Source: Candidatus Corynebacterium avicola (GTDB lineage Bacteria; Actinomycetota; Actinomycetes; Mycobacteriales; Mycobacteriaceae). From it: a DNA stretch of 33,385 bases. Both the position numbers and the translations under genes were made by a program. How positions within the stretch are numbered: position 1 is the stretch's first letter; each line of letters starts with the position of its first letter. Below, one piece after another: positions 23,317 through 31,431 of the stretch. The notes beneath the pieces are model-generated. The model was not told where the DNA came from, did no database searches, and saw only the letters and a program-made list of their open reading frames with translations. The stretch spans positions 1 through 33,385 of the forward strand of contig DXGC01000106.1 of NCBI GenBank assembly GCA_019114135.1, written 5' to 3'.

Positions 23317-25023
23317 TTACCGCCCGATCACCGCGGCGGCAGCGGCCCGGGCCTCCTCGGCACCTTCAGAGTCCAGGGCGGCGGCAGCCATCTCACGGCA
23401 GGTGACGAAGTCCACCTCGCCCAGCTGGGCTCCCACAGCAGCCAGGGCCGGCGTCGCCGCGGACAAGGAGGTCACTCCCAGTCCGGTCAGCACACACGCC
23501 AGCAGGGGATCAGCGGCAGCCTCACCGCACACCCCCACCGCGGTCTTCGTCACCGCACCGGCACGGCAGGTGGTGTGCACCAGGTGCAGCACCGCCGGCT
23601 GCCACGGGTCGGTGAGGTATGCCAGCGAGGACGACAGGCGGTCGGCCGCCATCGTGTACTGCGTCAGGTCATTGGTACCGATCGACACGAAGTCCAGGTA
23701 CGGCATGAGTTTCTCGGCCATCAGCGCCGCCGCCGGCACCTCGATCATCGCACCGGCCGTCAGTCCACGGCTGTGGCACAGCTCGGCGAACCAGCTGGCC
23801 TCCTGCACCGTGGCGACCATCGGAGCCATCACCCAGGTCTGTCCACCCGACTCGACCTGACCGGTGTTCTCCAGAGCCTGGGCAATACCGTCCAGCTGGC
23901 GTTCCAGCAGCTCCTGGTTGCCTCGGGCGATACGCAGACCACGCACACCCAGCGCCGGGTTCTCCTCGTCCTCGGCGTCCACGTAAGGCACCGGCTTGTC
24001 GGAGCCGGCGTCCAGTGTGCGGATGACGACCTTGCCCTCGGGGAACGCCGACAGCACCGCGGCGTAGCGCTCGGCCTGCTGCTCCACGCTCGGCTCGGTG
24101 GTCTCACTGAGGAAGCTCAGCTCGGTGCGGAACAGGCCGATGCCCTCGGCGACGGACGCTGCGGCCTGCTGTGCGGTCTCGCCGTCCTGGACGTTCGCCA
24201 GCAGCTGCACCCGGTGCCCGTCCGAGGTCTGCGCCGGCCCACTCCACCCACGGACCTTCTCCGCGAGCTCCGCCGCCTCTGCGACCCGTCGCTCGACGTC
24301 CTCGGCAGGCACACCGGTCTCGATGGTTCCGGCGGCGGCGTCGACGAGCACCTCGGTGTCGGCGTCGATCTCCGTCAGGTTCTTGCCCACGGCGACGACG
24401 CAGGGGATGTCGAGCTGACGGGCGATGATGGCGGTGTGGCTGGTCGCACCGCCCTTCTCGGTGACCACGGCGAGGATCAACTCGGGGTCAAGGGTGGCGG
24501 TGTCCGCCGGGGCGAGGTCGTCGGCGAAGAGGACGTGCGGGGTGGTCACCTCAGGGATACCGGGCTCCGGCTCGCCGCGGAGTTCGGCGATGACGCGGTC
24601 TCGGACGTCCTTCAGGTCGGTCACACGCTCGGCCATCACACCCCCGGCCTTGAGGAACAGGTCGACGAAATCGTCTGTCGCCTGGCGCACCGCGTACTGG
24701 TTCGTCTGTCCCGCGTTGATCGCCTTACGGACCTTCTTGGACCAGGCACGGTCGCGGGCGATGGCCACCGTGGCCTCCAGGACCTGTCGGGCGTGACCTT
24801 CCACGCCCTCCGCCCGTTCGGTGAGCCGGCCGGCGACGGTGTCGACCGCCGTCGTGAACGCCTCGAACTCGGCTTCACGCTGGTCTTCGACGACTGTCGA
24901 GTCCGCTTCCGGAAGTTCGGGGCGCTCGGTCACCCAGGTCACCGGGGCATGCACGGTGCCGGCGACAACCGACTTTCCCGTGAGTACCCGGACGCCGGTG
25001 GTGTCGTCTGCAGTATCTGCCAT
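23317..25023 (-). CDS. ptsI: PTS enzyme I (phosphoenolpyruvate-protein phosphotransferase)
   Basis: First general protein of the phosphotransferase system: it takes phosphate from phosphoenolpyruvate and passes it to HPr. The 568-residue length is usual. The phospho-accepting histidine is H196 in GGATSHTAIIARQLDIPCVV. The PEP-binding part shows LFRTELSFL, DAGSDKPVPY, NPALGVRGLR, MIEVPAAALMA, SIGTNDLTQYTMAADR and the catalytic cysteine in VGVCGEAAADPLL. The ATG at 25023 has GGGAG about 11 bases upstream; an in-frame GTG at 25056 would add 11 residues. The gene diverges from the SugR-like regulator, and ptsH lies just beyond that, so the locus supplies the two general PTS proteins; no sugar-specific enzyme II is present in the window. 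Confidence 0.95.
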   Translation of the reverse strand: MADTADDTTGVRVLTGKSVVAGTVHAPVTWVTERPELPEADSTVVEDQREAEFEAFTTAVDTVAGRLTERAEGVEGHARQVLEATVAIARDRAWSKKVRKAINAGQTNQYAVRQATDDFVDLFLKAGGVMAERVTDLKDVRDRVIAELRGEPEPGIPEVTTPHVLFADDLAPADTATLDPELILAVVTEKGGATSHTAIIARQLDIPCVVAVGKNLTEIDADTEVLVDAAAGTIETGVPAEDVERRVAEAAELAEKVRGWSGPAQTSDGHRVQLLANVQDGETAQQAAASVAEGIGLFRTELSFLSETTEPSVEQQAERYAAVLSAFPEGKVVIRTLDAGSDKPVPYVDAEDEENPALGVRGLRIARGNQELLERQLDGIAQALENTGQVESGGQTWVMAPMVATVQEASWFAELCHSRGLTAGAMIEVPAAALMAEKLMPYLDFVSIGTNDLTQYTMAADRLSSSLAYLTDPWQPAVLHLVHTTCRAGAVTKTAVGVCGEAAADPLLACVLTGLGVTSLSAATPALAAVGAQLGEVDFVTCREMAAAALDSEGAEEARAAAAAVIGR

Positions 25024-25098
25024 GGTGTCGAATCTCCCGCCATCGGTCGGTACCAAACTGTGCTGCAGCCCACGTTACCCGCTTCCTGCCCATGAACG

Positions 25099-25114
25099 CC
25101 CGGGTGCACCCGGG
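25099..25114. promoter_or_regulatory. Perfect 16-bp palindrome in the ptsI/sugR control region
   Basis: CCCGGGTGCACCCGGG is a perfect palindrome, 71-86 bases upstream of the sugR start and about 76 bases upstream of the ptsI start. It sits in the 161-base divergent gap and is a candidate operator. No other strong element apart from the sugR -10 is visible there. Confidence 0.55.
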
Positions 25115-25171
25115 TGGAGTTGCCACCCCCGTGGATTCGCCGAGGTTCGGACTGCGTACCACGCCTGCCCC

Positions 25172-25177
25172 TAGACT
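25172..25177 (+). promoter_or_regulatory. -10 element of a leaderless sugR promoter
   Basis: TAGACT is followed by seven bases and then the ATG of the regulator, the spacing of a leaderless transcript; no ribosome-binding site is present. The -35 is weak (GGACTG at 25149-25154, 17-base spacer). Confidence 0.6.
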
Positions 25178-25184
25178 GAACCCC

Positions 25185-25973
25185 ATGTACTCAGAGGAAC
25201 GTCGGCGTCAGATCGCCTCACTGACCGCCGTGAACGGGCGGGTGACTGTCGCCGAGCTCGCGGAACGCTTCAACGTCACCCCCGAGACGATCCGTCGCGA
25301 CCTCACGGTACTGGACAATGACGGGGCACTGCACCGGGTCCACGGTGGTGCCGTTCCGACGAACACCTACCAGACCACGGAGACCCCGATCGAGCTCCGG
25401 GGCTCCACATCCACCGAGGCCAAGATCCGTATCGGTCGTGCCGCCGCCGCGCTGCTGCCGCGGACCGGCACGGTGTTCCTCGACGCCGGGACGACCACGG
25501 CGATGCTCGCCCACGCCGTCGCCGAGGCGGGCACCCCCGAGGACAACCCCTACCGCGACCTCACCGTGCTGACGAACTTCCTCCCCCTGGCGGTGCGACT
25601 CTCGGCCGCCGGGCTCGACGACGTCCAGCTGATCGGCGGACACATCCGTCCGATCACCCAGGCCGTCGTCGGTGACATCGCTCTGCGCACCATCGGTGTG
25701 CACCATGCGGACGTGGCCTTCATCGGCACCAACGCGCTGTCGATGGACCACGGCCTGTCGACCGCCGACGCCGCCGAGGCCGCCATGAAGCGGGCGATGA
25801 TCGCCAACGCCTCCCAGGTGGTCGCCATGTGCGACTCCACGAAGTTCGGCCGTGACTACCTGGTCAGTTTCGCCACGGTGCCGGAGATCGACATCCTGGT
25901 CACCGACGGGGACACACCCGCGCAGTACCGCGAGGCGCTCGTCGCCGAGGGCGTCGAGGTCGTCCAGGCATAG
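25185..25973 (+). CDS. sugR: DeoR-family sugar metabolism regulator, SugR-like
   Basis: A 262-residue DeoR-type regulator. The N-terminal helix-turn-helix is typical: MYSEERRRQIASLTAVNGRV, VAELAERFNVTPETIRRDL, LHRVHGGAV. The effector domain has the sugar-isomerase-like fold motifs FLDAGTTTAMLA, VLTNFLPLAV, LIGGHIRPITQAVVGD and FIGTNALSMDHGLSTAD, and CDSTKFGRDYLVSF, which probably bind a sugar phosphate. The wording closely resembles SugR of C. glutamicum, the repressor of PTS genes, rather than FruR, but I cannot align them here. In C. glutamicum fruR, fruK and ptsF lie between ptsI and ptsH; here only this regulator does. It appears leaderless. ptsH starts 97 bases downstream. Confidence 0.82.
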   Translation: MYSEERRRQIASLTAVNGRVTVAELAERFNVTPETIRRDLTVLDNDGALHRVHGGAVPTNTYQTTETPIELRGSTSTEAKIRIGRAAAALLPRTGTVFLDAGTTTAMLAHAVAEAGTPEDNPYRDLTVLTNFLPLAVRLSAAGLDDVQLIGGHIRPITQAVVGDIALRTIGVHHADVAFIGTNALSMDHGLSTADAAEAAMKRAMIANASQVVAMCDSTKFGRDYLVSFATVPEIDILVTDGDTPAQYREALVAEGVEVVQA

Positions 25974-26003
25974 GATCCCGTCACCGAGGCCGCGGGTTTT
26001 CGA

Positions 26004-26045
26004 TAGGCTGTCGGGGAACACCGGAACAGCCTCCAACTGTTCCCC
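26004..26045 (+). promoter_or_regulatory. Possible promoter and competing hairpins upstream of ptsH
   Basis: TAGGCT (26004-26009) is a possible -10. Downstream, CTGTTCCCC (26037-26045) can pair either with GGAACAG (26023-26029, 7 bp, 7-base loop) or with GGGGAACA (26013-26020, 8 bp, larger loop), so two exclusive structures are possible. It may equally be a DNA site with three GGAACA-type half-sites. Confidence 0.5.
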
Positions 26046-26070
26046 CGCCACGTGAGAAATGAGAAACATC

Positions 26071-26340
26071 ATGGCATCGACCACCGTCACCGTCGGCTCC
26101 GCAGTCGGCCTCCACGCCCGTCCGGCCACCATCATCGCCGAGGCAGCCGCAGCATACGACGAGGAGATCCTGCTCTCCCTCCCGGGTGAGGACGACGAGG
26201 AGCCCTCGGACGCGAGCTCCTCGCTGATGATCATGGCCCTGGGCGCCGAGAAGGGCGACGAGGTGACCGTGACCTCCGACAACGCCGAGGCCGTCGAGGC
26301 CATCGCCGCGCTGATCGTCAAGGACCTCGACGAGGAGTAG
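26071..26340 (+). CDS. ptsH: Phosphocarrier protein HPr
   Basis: Second general protein of the phosphotransferase system, carrying phosphate from enzyme I to the sugar-specific enzymes. The 89-residue protein has the phosphorylated H15 in VGLHARPA, the helix IIAEAAAAYD, DASSSLMIMALGAEKGDEV around the region that in Firmicutes carries the regulatory serine, and a C-terminal NAEAVEAIAALIVKDLDEE. I start it at the ATG at 26071 (MASTTVTVGS, as in other corynebacterial HPr); an in-frame ATG at 26059 would add four residues and cannot be excluded. GAGAAA lies upstream. It is followed by a strong terminator. Identity is secure. Confidence 0.95.
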   Translation: MASTTVTVGSAVGLHARPATIIAEAAAAYDEEILLSLPGEDDEEPSDASSSLMIMALGAEKGDEVTVTSDNAEAVEAIAALIVKDLDEE

Positions 26341-26356
26341 TCCCCTCCTCACCTAC

Positions 26357-26390
26357 GCGCCCGGCAGCCCCTGTCTGCCGGGCGCTTTTT
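26357..26390 (+). terminator. Classical intrinsic terminator after ptsH
   Basis: GCGCCCGGCAG (26357-26367) and CTGCCGGGCGC (26375-26385) form a perfect 11-bp stem with a 7-base loop, followed by TTTTT (26386-26390). It is the only textbook rho-independent terminator in the window and may also stop transcripts of the convergent permease gene. Confidence 0.93.
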
Positions 26391-26426
26391 CACTCTCCCG
26401 CCCCATGTCCGGGTCCGGACGGTCCC

Positions 26427-27737
26427 TCAGTTGCGCAGGGTGTAGTCCCGCACCGAGAAGTCGCGCCCCTCGCCGACGTTCTCGTAGAGCCACTTGAGTA
26501 CCGGGTAGCCCACGATGATGCCCACCGAGCCCCATGTGATGCCCTCCAGCGACAGCGACCCGACCTCGATGGTCAGGTTGCCGATACCGGCGACCAGGGC
26601 GGCCGCCGCGGCAGCCAGGTTCACCGGGTTGGTGAGGTTGACGTTGTTGTCCTGCCAGATGCGGATACCCAGCAGGCCGATCATGCCGTAGAGCACCAAT
26701 GTCGCGCCGCCCAGCACGCCCACCGGGATCGTGTTGATGACCGCGCCGAACTTCGGCACGAAGGCCAGCGCGATGGCCGTGGCGGCAGCCACCCAGTATG
26801 CCGCGGTCGAGTAGACCTTCGTCGCCGCCATCACGCCGATGTTCTCGGCGTAGGTGGTGGTACCCGAGCCGCCGAAGCCGCCGGCCAGGGTGGTGGCGAT
26901 GCCGTCACCGATCAGGGCCGGCCCGGCCTCCCCGTCGAGGTTGCGTCCCGTCATCCCGGCCACGGCCTTGACGTGCCCGACGTTCTCGGCGATCAGGACG
27001 ACCACCACCGGAAGGGTCAGCAGCACGGCGCTGACCTTGAATTCCGGGGTGTCGAAGTGCGGCAGCCCGATCCAGGCCGCCTGGGCGATGGTCTCCCCCG
27101 CTCCGTCGGCGAGGTTGCCGGTGACCACGGCGAAGACCCAGCCGGTGATCACACCGATGAGGATGCCGAGACGTCCGACCATGCCTCGTCCGGCCACGGT
27201 GGCGATGAGCACGGCGGCGAGGGTGACCGCGGCGACCAACGGCTGGTCAGAGAAGTTGGACGCCGCATTCGGCGCCAGGTTCAGGCCGATCAGGGCGACG
27301 ATCGCACCGGTGACCGCCGGGGGCAGCACCGCGTCGATGAGGCGGCGTCCCGCGGCGGCGACGGTGACACCCACCAGGATCAGCACCAGACCGGCGACGA
27401 CGACACCGCCGAGCTGGGCGGCGAAACCGTCCTGTTGGGTGGCGGTCAGCGGGGCGATGAAGGCGAAGGAGCTGCCCAGGTATGAGGGCACCCGGTTGCG
27501 GGTGATCAGCAGGAAGATGATCGTGCCGAGTCCGGAGAACAGCAGTGTCGTGTTCACCGGGAAACCGGTCAGCGTGGGCACCAGCAGGGTGGCGCCGAAC
27601 ATGGCGATGACGTGCTGCATGCCGATGCCGATGGTGCGTGGCCAGGTCAGTCTCTCATCGGGGGCGACCACGGCCCCGGGCTGGATGGTCTTGCCGTCAC
27701 CGTGCAGCGTCCAGCCGAAGTAGGGGTTGTTTTTCAC
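26427..27737 (-). CDS. uraA: Uracil/xanthine permease, UraA (NCS2) family
   Basis: A 436-residue inner-membrane nucleobase:proton symporter of the NCS2 family, probably for uracil. The protein is almost wholly hydrophobic with the expected 14 membrane segments. Family signatures are VPSYLGSSFAFIAP (about 83-96), AENVGHVKAV with E251, and GTTTYAENIGV with E298; the two glutamates match the substrate-binding pair of E. coli UraA. The C-terminal segment ends LKWLYENVGEGRDFSVRDYTLRN. The start is the GTG at 27737 (MKNNPYFGW), ten bases after the hflX stop, with no good ribosome-binding site, so translation may depend on coupling to hflX. Uracil versus xanthine specificity cannot be settled from sequence. 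Confidence 0.9.
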   Translation of the reverse strand: MKNNPYFGWTLHGDGKTIQPGAVVAPDERLTWPRTIGIGMQHVIAMFGATLLVPTLTGFPVNTTLLFSGLGTIIFLLITRNRVPSYLGSSFAFIAPLTATQQDGFAAQLGGVVVAGLVLILVGVTVAAAGRRLIDAVLPPAVTGAIVALIGLNLAPNAASNFSDQPLVAAVTLAAVLIATVAGRGMVGRLGILIGVITGWVFAVVTGNLADGAGETIAQAAWIGLPHFDTPEFKVSAVLLTLPVVVVLIAENVGHVKAVAGMTGRNLDGEAGPALIGDGIATTLAGGFGGSGTTTYAENIGVMAATKVYSTAAYWVAAATAIALAFVPKFGAVINTIPVGVLGGATLVLYGMIGLLGIRIWQDNNVNLTNPVNLAAAAAALVAGIGNLTIEVGSLSLEGITWGSVGIIVGYPVLKWLYENVGEGRDFSVRDYTLRN

Positions 27738-27747
27738 GCAGGTGATG

Positions 27748-29160
27748 TTACCCGGTGGCCCGGAACTCCTTGAGTTCAGCGGCCAGCACCCCCGGCAGCC
27801 GGACGTCCACCCGGGTGCCCTCCTCGGTGTACTCCTCGCTGAGCACGGTGCCGTACTCGTGGAGCCGGGCGACCACGTCGCCGCGGTGGAACGGGACCTG
27901 CAGGACGACCCGCTCGTCCAGGGCGTTGAGGAACAGCTCCAGGCGACTCTCCAACTCCTCGACTCCCTCGCCGGTGACCGCGGAGACGAAGATGACGTCG
28001 TCGAGCCGGCTGCGCAGCTCGGCGAGCACCATGGGATCGGCCTGGTCGATCTTGTTGACCACCAGGATCTCCGGCGGGGCGTCCTCCCCGACCTCCTCGG
28101 AGATCTCACCGATGACCTTGTTCACCGCGGCGATCTGCTCCATCGGGAAGGGGTCTGAACCGTCGACGACGTGCAGCACGACATCGGCGGCCATGACCTC
28201 CTCCAGCGTCGAGCGGAAGGCCTCGACCAGCTGGGTCGGCAGGAAGCGGATGAACCCGACGGTGTCGGAGAAGACCACGGCGCGTCCGTCGGCGAGCTCG
28301 GCACGCCGGGTCGTGGGGTCCAGGGTGGCGAACAGGGCGTCCTCCACCAGCACGCCCGCCCCGGTCAGCGAGTTGAGCAGGGAGGACTTGCCGGCGTTGG
28401 TGTATCCGGCGATGGCGATCTTGGCGATCGCCGAGGCGTCGCGGCGGGTGCGCTTGATGTCGCGGGACTTCTTCATGCCCTCGATCTCGCGGCGCAGCCT
28501 GGCCATCTCGGAGCGCAGACGACGACGGTCGGCCTCGATCTTGGTCTCACCGGGACCACGCAGGCCCACACCGCCGTTGGAACCGGCACGACCGCCGGCC
28601 TGCCGCGACAGGGCGCCACCCCAGCCGCGCACCCGGGTGATCAGGTACTCCAGCTGGGCGAGCGCGACCTGCGCCTTACCTTCCTTGGATTTGGCGTGCT
28701 GGGCGAAGATGTCGAGGATCAGCATGGTCCGGTCAATGACCTTGACGTCCAGTGCCTTCTCCAGGGCGATCATCTGGCCCGGGCTGAGCTCACCGTCGGC
28801 GACGACGGTGTCGGCGCCGGTCTCCACGACGACCTGGCGCAGCTCCTCGACCTTGCCGGAACCGATGTAGGTGCCCGCGTCCGGCTTGTCGCGGCGCTGG
28901 TACAGCATGTCGGCCACCTCGGAGCCCGCGGTCTCGGCAAGCGCGGCGAGCTCATCCAGCCGGGCCTCGATCTGCCCGACGGTGCCGGTGGTCCAGACGC
29001 CGACGAGCACGACTTTCTCGAGGCGGAGCTTTCGGTACTCGACGTCGTAGCCGTCGTCCTGCTCGGTGGTGTGGACGTTGCTTCCGCGGGTGAGCCGGCG
29101 GAGGCTGGAGCGCTGTTCAAGGTCCAGTTCGCCGACTGTGGTCTCTTCGTTCTCTGTCAT
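27748..29160 (-). CDS. hflX: Ribosome-associated GTPase HflX
   Basis: A 470-residue GTPase that binds 50S/70S ribosomes and splits stalled ribosomes under stress. The N-terminal nucleotide-binding domain has [12 protein letters not shown] and the linker [17 protein letters not shown] (about 199-215). A coiled coil ([20 protein letters not shown]) leads to the G domain with G1 GYTNAGKSS (252-260), the G2 stretch [10 protein letters not shown]3 DTVGF, G4 NKID and G5 SAVTGEG. The C-terminal domain has [16 protein letters not shown]. The ATG at 29160 follows GGAGGGGG closely. The permease gene begins ten bases downstream. It diverges from the Cys-tailed protein gene with a 48-base gap. Identity is secure. 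Confidence 0.95.
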   Translation of the reverse strand: MTENEETTVGELDLEQRSSLRRLTRGSNVHTTEQDDGYDVEYRKLRLEKVVLVGVWTTGTVGQIEARLDELAALAETAGSEVADMLYQRRDKPDAGTYIGSGKVEELRQVVVETGADTVVADGELSPGQMIALEKALDVKVIDRTMLILDIFAQHAKSKEGKAQVALAQLEYLITRVRGWGGALSRQAGGRAGSNGGVGLRGPGETKIEADRRRLRSEMARLRREIEGMKKSRDIKRTRRDASAIAKIAIAGYTNAGKSSLLNSLTGAGVLVEDALFATLDPTTRRAELADGRAVVFSDTVGFIRFLPTQLVEAFRSTLEEVMAADVVLHVVDGSDPFPMEQIAAVNKVIGEISEEVGEDAPPEILVVNKIDQADPMVLAELRSRLDDVIFVSAVTGEGVEELESRLELFLNALDERVVLQVPFHRGDVVARLHEYGTVLSEEYTEEGTRVDVRLPGVLAAELKEFRATG

Positions 29161-29172
29161 CCCCCTCCATCT

Positions 29173-29201
29173 TTCCACGTCTGGGTCCCAGAGAGTAAGA
29201 T
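29173..29201 (+). promoter_or_regulatory. Promoter of a leaderless gene at 29209
   Basis: TTCCAC (29173-29178), a 17-base spacer and TAAGAT (29196-29201) precede the ATG by seven bases, so the transcript should start at the ATG; no ribosome-binding site is present. Confidence 0.65.
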
Positions 29202-29208
29202 CGCATCC

Positions 29209-29988
29209 ATGATTCCGGAGTTGAGGAGTGTCGGGCTGGAGTTCGCCCGATGGCAGGACGCACTGGAGGCCGCCTACGGTTCGGGGGCGTTGCGGGTCAC
29301 CGGGGAGGTCCGTGACGGACAGGTGCTGCAGTACGACGACCCCAGTGGCGCACGTCTGGTGATCCTGGCCGTGGAGCCTTACGGTTCCTTCGCCAGCTTC
29401 AGTGGCGGGGTGGAGACCAGTGCCCACCTGAGCATGATCGACGACATCGTCGGTGTGCTCGACATCGTCGCCGACACCCCTCTGCTGCAGATCCGTGGAC
29501 AGGGTGCCCCCGTGACCGCCTCGGTCACCGCGACGGTCGCCCAGGGCCCGCTGCTCTCCGAGGAGGGTGCCCTGGAGTACCAGCCCGTCCAGATCTCCGC
29601 GCTCGGCGCCGCCATCAACGTCCACAGCACCCCGGAGGACGCCGCGATGGCCGGGGTCCTGCGTGTCGGCACCGTGGATTCCAGGGGCATGAGCGACCTG
29701 AACTCCGGTGCCGTTGCCCCGCACTCCACGGCCTCCATCGCCGTGGAGGTGGCCTCCGCCGACCGTCGGACGACCGCGTTGACCGGACAGCCGTTCTGGG
29801 TGTGCACCGTCAACGCCCCCTTCGCCTTCACCGTCGTCGTCCCTGACGACCCCGACGCCCCGGACATCACCACAGGCACGATCCTCTCCGGGGAGGTCCA
29901 GTTCACCGCCACCGCCGTCGACCCGGCGTCCTGCTCGTCCGGAGGCTGCGGCTGCGGGTCAGGAGGCTGCGGAGGGTCCTGTGGCTGA
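29209..29988 (+). CDS. Uncharacterised protein with a Cys/Gly-rich C-terminal tail
   Basis: A 259-residue protein I cannot assign to a named family. It has no signal peptide or membrane helix. The body is rich in Val, Thr, Ala and beta-strand-like segments ([62 protein letters not shown]), suggesting a beta-sandwich or barrel. The last 18 residues read [18 protein letters not shown], with five cysteines spaced by Gly and Ser, which could bind a metal or be a modification substrate. The start at 29209 is supported by a leaderless promoter. The stop overlaps the next gene by eight bases, and the GGAGG that serves as its ribosome-binding site is part of the Cys/Gly tail coding sequence. It is conserved in position beside hflX and dapF in corynebacteria as far as I recall. 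Confidence 0.75.
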   Translation: MIPELRSVGLEFARWQDALEAAYGSGALRVTGEVRDGQVLQYDDPSGARLVILAVEPYGSFASFSGGVETSAHLSMIDDIVGVLDIVADTPLLQIRGQGAPVTASVTATVAQGPLLSEEGALEYQPVQISALGAAINVHSTPEDAAMAGVLRVGTVDSRGMSDLNSGAVAPHSTASIAVEVASADRRTTALTGQPFWVCTVNAPFAFTVVVPDDPDAPDITTGTILSGEVQFTATAVDPASCSSGGCGCGSGGCGGSCG

Positions 29989-30508
29989 TCTGCCCCAGAC
30001 CCGCCTCACCGCGACCCGCAGCCACATCATCGCGCTGCTCGCTCTGACGGTGGTGAGCCTGGTGCTGGTCCGCGCGCTGGGGGCGGTGGGGGTCCTGCTC
30101 TCCTGCCTGGTGATCGCCGCCGGAACCGTGCTGGTGCTGCGGAGGGACTCGGCGCGTGAGATCGAGTCGCTGCGCAATTCCGTGACCCTGTCGGCCACCG
30201 ACATCTCCCTGGTGCTCGAGGACTGGGAGGCGTTCCGGACGTCCGGCGCGCCCGAGCATGTCCGGGACCGGGACTCGCACCGTCCTGCCCTGCTCGACCC
30301 GAACTCGGAGATCAGCAGCGTGCGGCGGTTCCATGCCGCCGCCGAAGCGTCCGAACGCTTCCTCGCCGGCCTGCCGGAGCAGTCACACGACTTGAAGGAC
30401 GTGGCCTCGTTGACCGCGTTGCTCACCGAGACCGACCAGCGTTCGGTGGCGCTCAATTCGCTGTGGCACCGGGCCCGTCGGGACGCCGCGGCCGCCCGCC
30501 GACGCTGA
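29981..30508 (+). CDS. Small membrane protein, unknown function
   Basis: A 175-residue protein. The N-terminus has two adjacent membrane helices (about 14-30 [15 protein letters not shown] and 33-53 [21 protein letters not shown]) with a very short turn, followed by a soluble helical domain of about 120 residues rich in charged residues ([49 protein letters not shown]) that ends in an Arg/Ala-rich tail. The layout suggests a membrane-anchored cytoplasmic helical protein. The function is unknown. The GTG at 29981 lies after GGAGGGTCCT and overlaps the preceding gene by eight bases, so the two are translated together and may act together. It converges with dapF, 24 bases away, without a visible hairpin. 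Confidence 0.78.
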   Translation: MADLPQTRLTATRSHIIALLALTVVSLVLVRALGAVGVLLSCLVIAAGTVLVLRRDSAREIESLRNSVTLSATDISLVLEDWEAFRTSGAPEHVRDRDSHRPALLDPNSEISSVRRFHAAAEASERFLAGLPEQSHDLKDVASLTALLTETDQRSVALNSLWHRARRDAAAARRR

Positions 30509-30532
30509 CCCGGTGCTGATCCGCTGGGCGTT

Positions 30533-31420
30533 CTAGACCGTCACCCGGGTGGAGAACACCAGGCGGGACGGTCCACGGAGGACCGCGGGTCCGTCCGCGT
30601 TCAGGGTCACCTCGACCTCCCCACCGGGGATCACCACCCGCACGGTGCGGTCGGTCTGAGTACCTGCATCCTCCCCTGTCTCGCCCTGCTCGGCGGCGAC
30701 GGCCGCGACAGCTGCCGCAACGGTGCCTGTCCCGCAGGACAGGGTCTCCCCCACGCCCCGCTCGTGCACGCGCATGTGCACCGTGCCGTCGTCCAGCGCG
30801 GTGACCAGCTCCAGGTTCACCCCGTCCGGGAACACACCGGCGTCCCATGTGGGAGCCAGTTCCACATTCAGGGCCGCCAGCCCGTCCGGGTCGAGGCCCG
30901 GGACCACACACGCCAGGTGCGGGTTGCCCATGTCCACGGCCAGTCCCGCGTAGGAGACGTCGTCCTGACGTGCCTCGGAGGTGCCGAAGGTGCGCGGCAC
31001 GCCCATTCCCACACTCACCTCCGCATCGATGGCATCGGCGGAGTGGACGACCACGTCGCGGCGTCCTGCCCGGGTGCCGACCGGGATCTCGGCGGCGTCG
31101 GTGAAGCCCAGGGCGCGCAAGGCGTGGCTGAACACGCGGACACCGTTGCCGCACATCTCGGCGATCGAGCCATCGGCGTTGTAGTAGTCCATGAACCAGT
31201 GGTCGCCCTCGACTCCCTCCGGCAGGGCGTCCAGCACACCGGCGTCGACCAGGGCGCCGGCGGTGGCGATGCGGATGACCCCGTCGCCGCCGACACCGCG
31301 GTGCCGATCGGACAGGGCACGGATCCGTTCGGTCCCCAGGTCCAGGTCCACACCCGGATCCGGGACGATCACGAAGTCGTTGCCGGTGCCGTGTCCCTTG
31401 ATGACGTCCATCTCAACCAT
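30533..31420 (-). CDS. dapF: Diaminopimelate epimerase
   Basis: Converts LL-diaminopimelate to the meso form for lysine and peptidoglycan synthesis. The 295-residue cytosolic enzyme has the two catalytic cysteines C90 in AEMCGNGVR and C229 in LSCGTGT, with the family stretches GHGTGNDFV, RHRGVGGDGV, YYNADGSIAEM, DMGNPH and HERGVGETLSCGTGTVA. An insert at about 248-257 (QGETGEDAGTQT) lies before the final strand. I start it at the ATG at 31420 (MVEMDV); an ATG three codons on (31411) starts at the usual MDVIKGHGTGNDF and is equally plausible. It lies 11 bases after miaA on the same strand, so the two are probably one operon, as in other corynebacteria. Confidence 0.95.
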   Translation of the reverse strand: MVEMDVIKGHGTGNDFVIVPDPGVDLDLGTERIRALSDRHRGVGGDGVIRIATAGALVDAGVLDALPEGVEGDHWFMDYYNADGSIAEMCGNGVRVFSHALRALGFTDAAEIPVGTRAGRRDVVVHSADAIDAEVSVGMGVPRTFGTSEARQDDVSYAGLAVDMGNPHLACVVPGLDPDGLAALNVELAPTWDAGVFPDGVNLELVTALDDGTVHMRVHERGVGETLSCGTGTVAAAVAAVAAEQGETGEDAGTQTDRTVRVVIPGGEVEVTLNADGPAVLRGPSRLVFSTRVTV

Positions 31421-31431
31421 GTCACCGGAGT

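Noticed and set aside
27738..27747. A riboswitch or PyrR site for the uracil permease
   Set aside because: Only ten bases separate hflX and the permease, which leaves no room for a leader.
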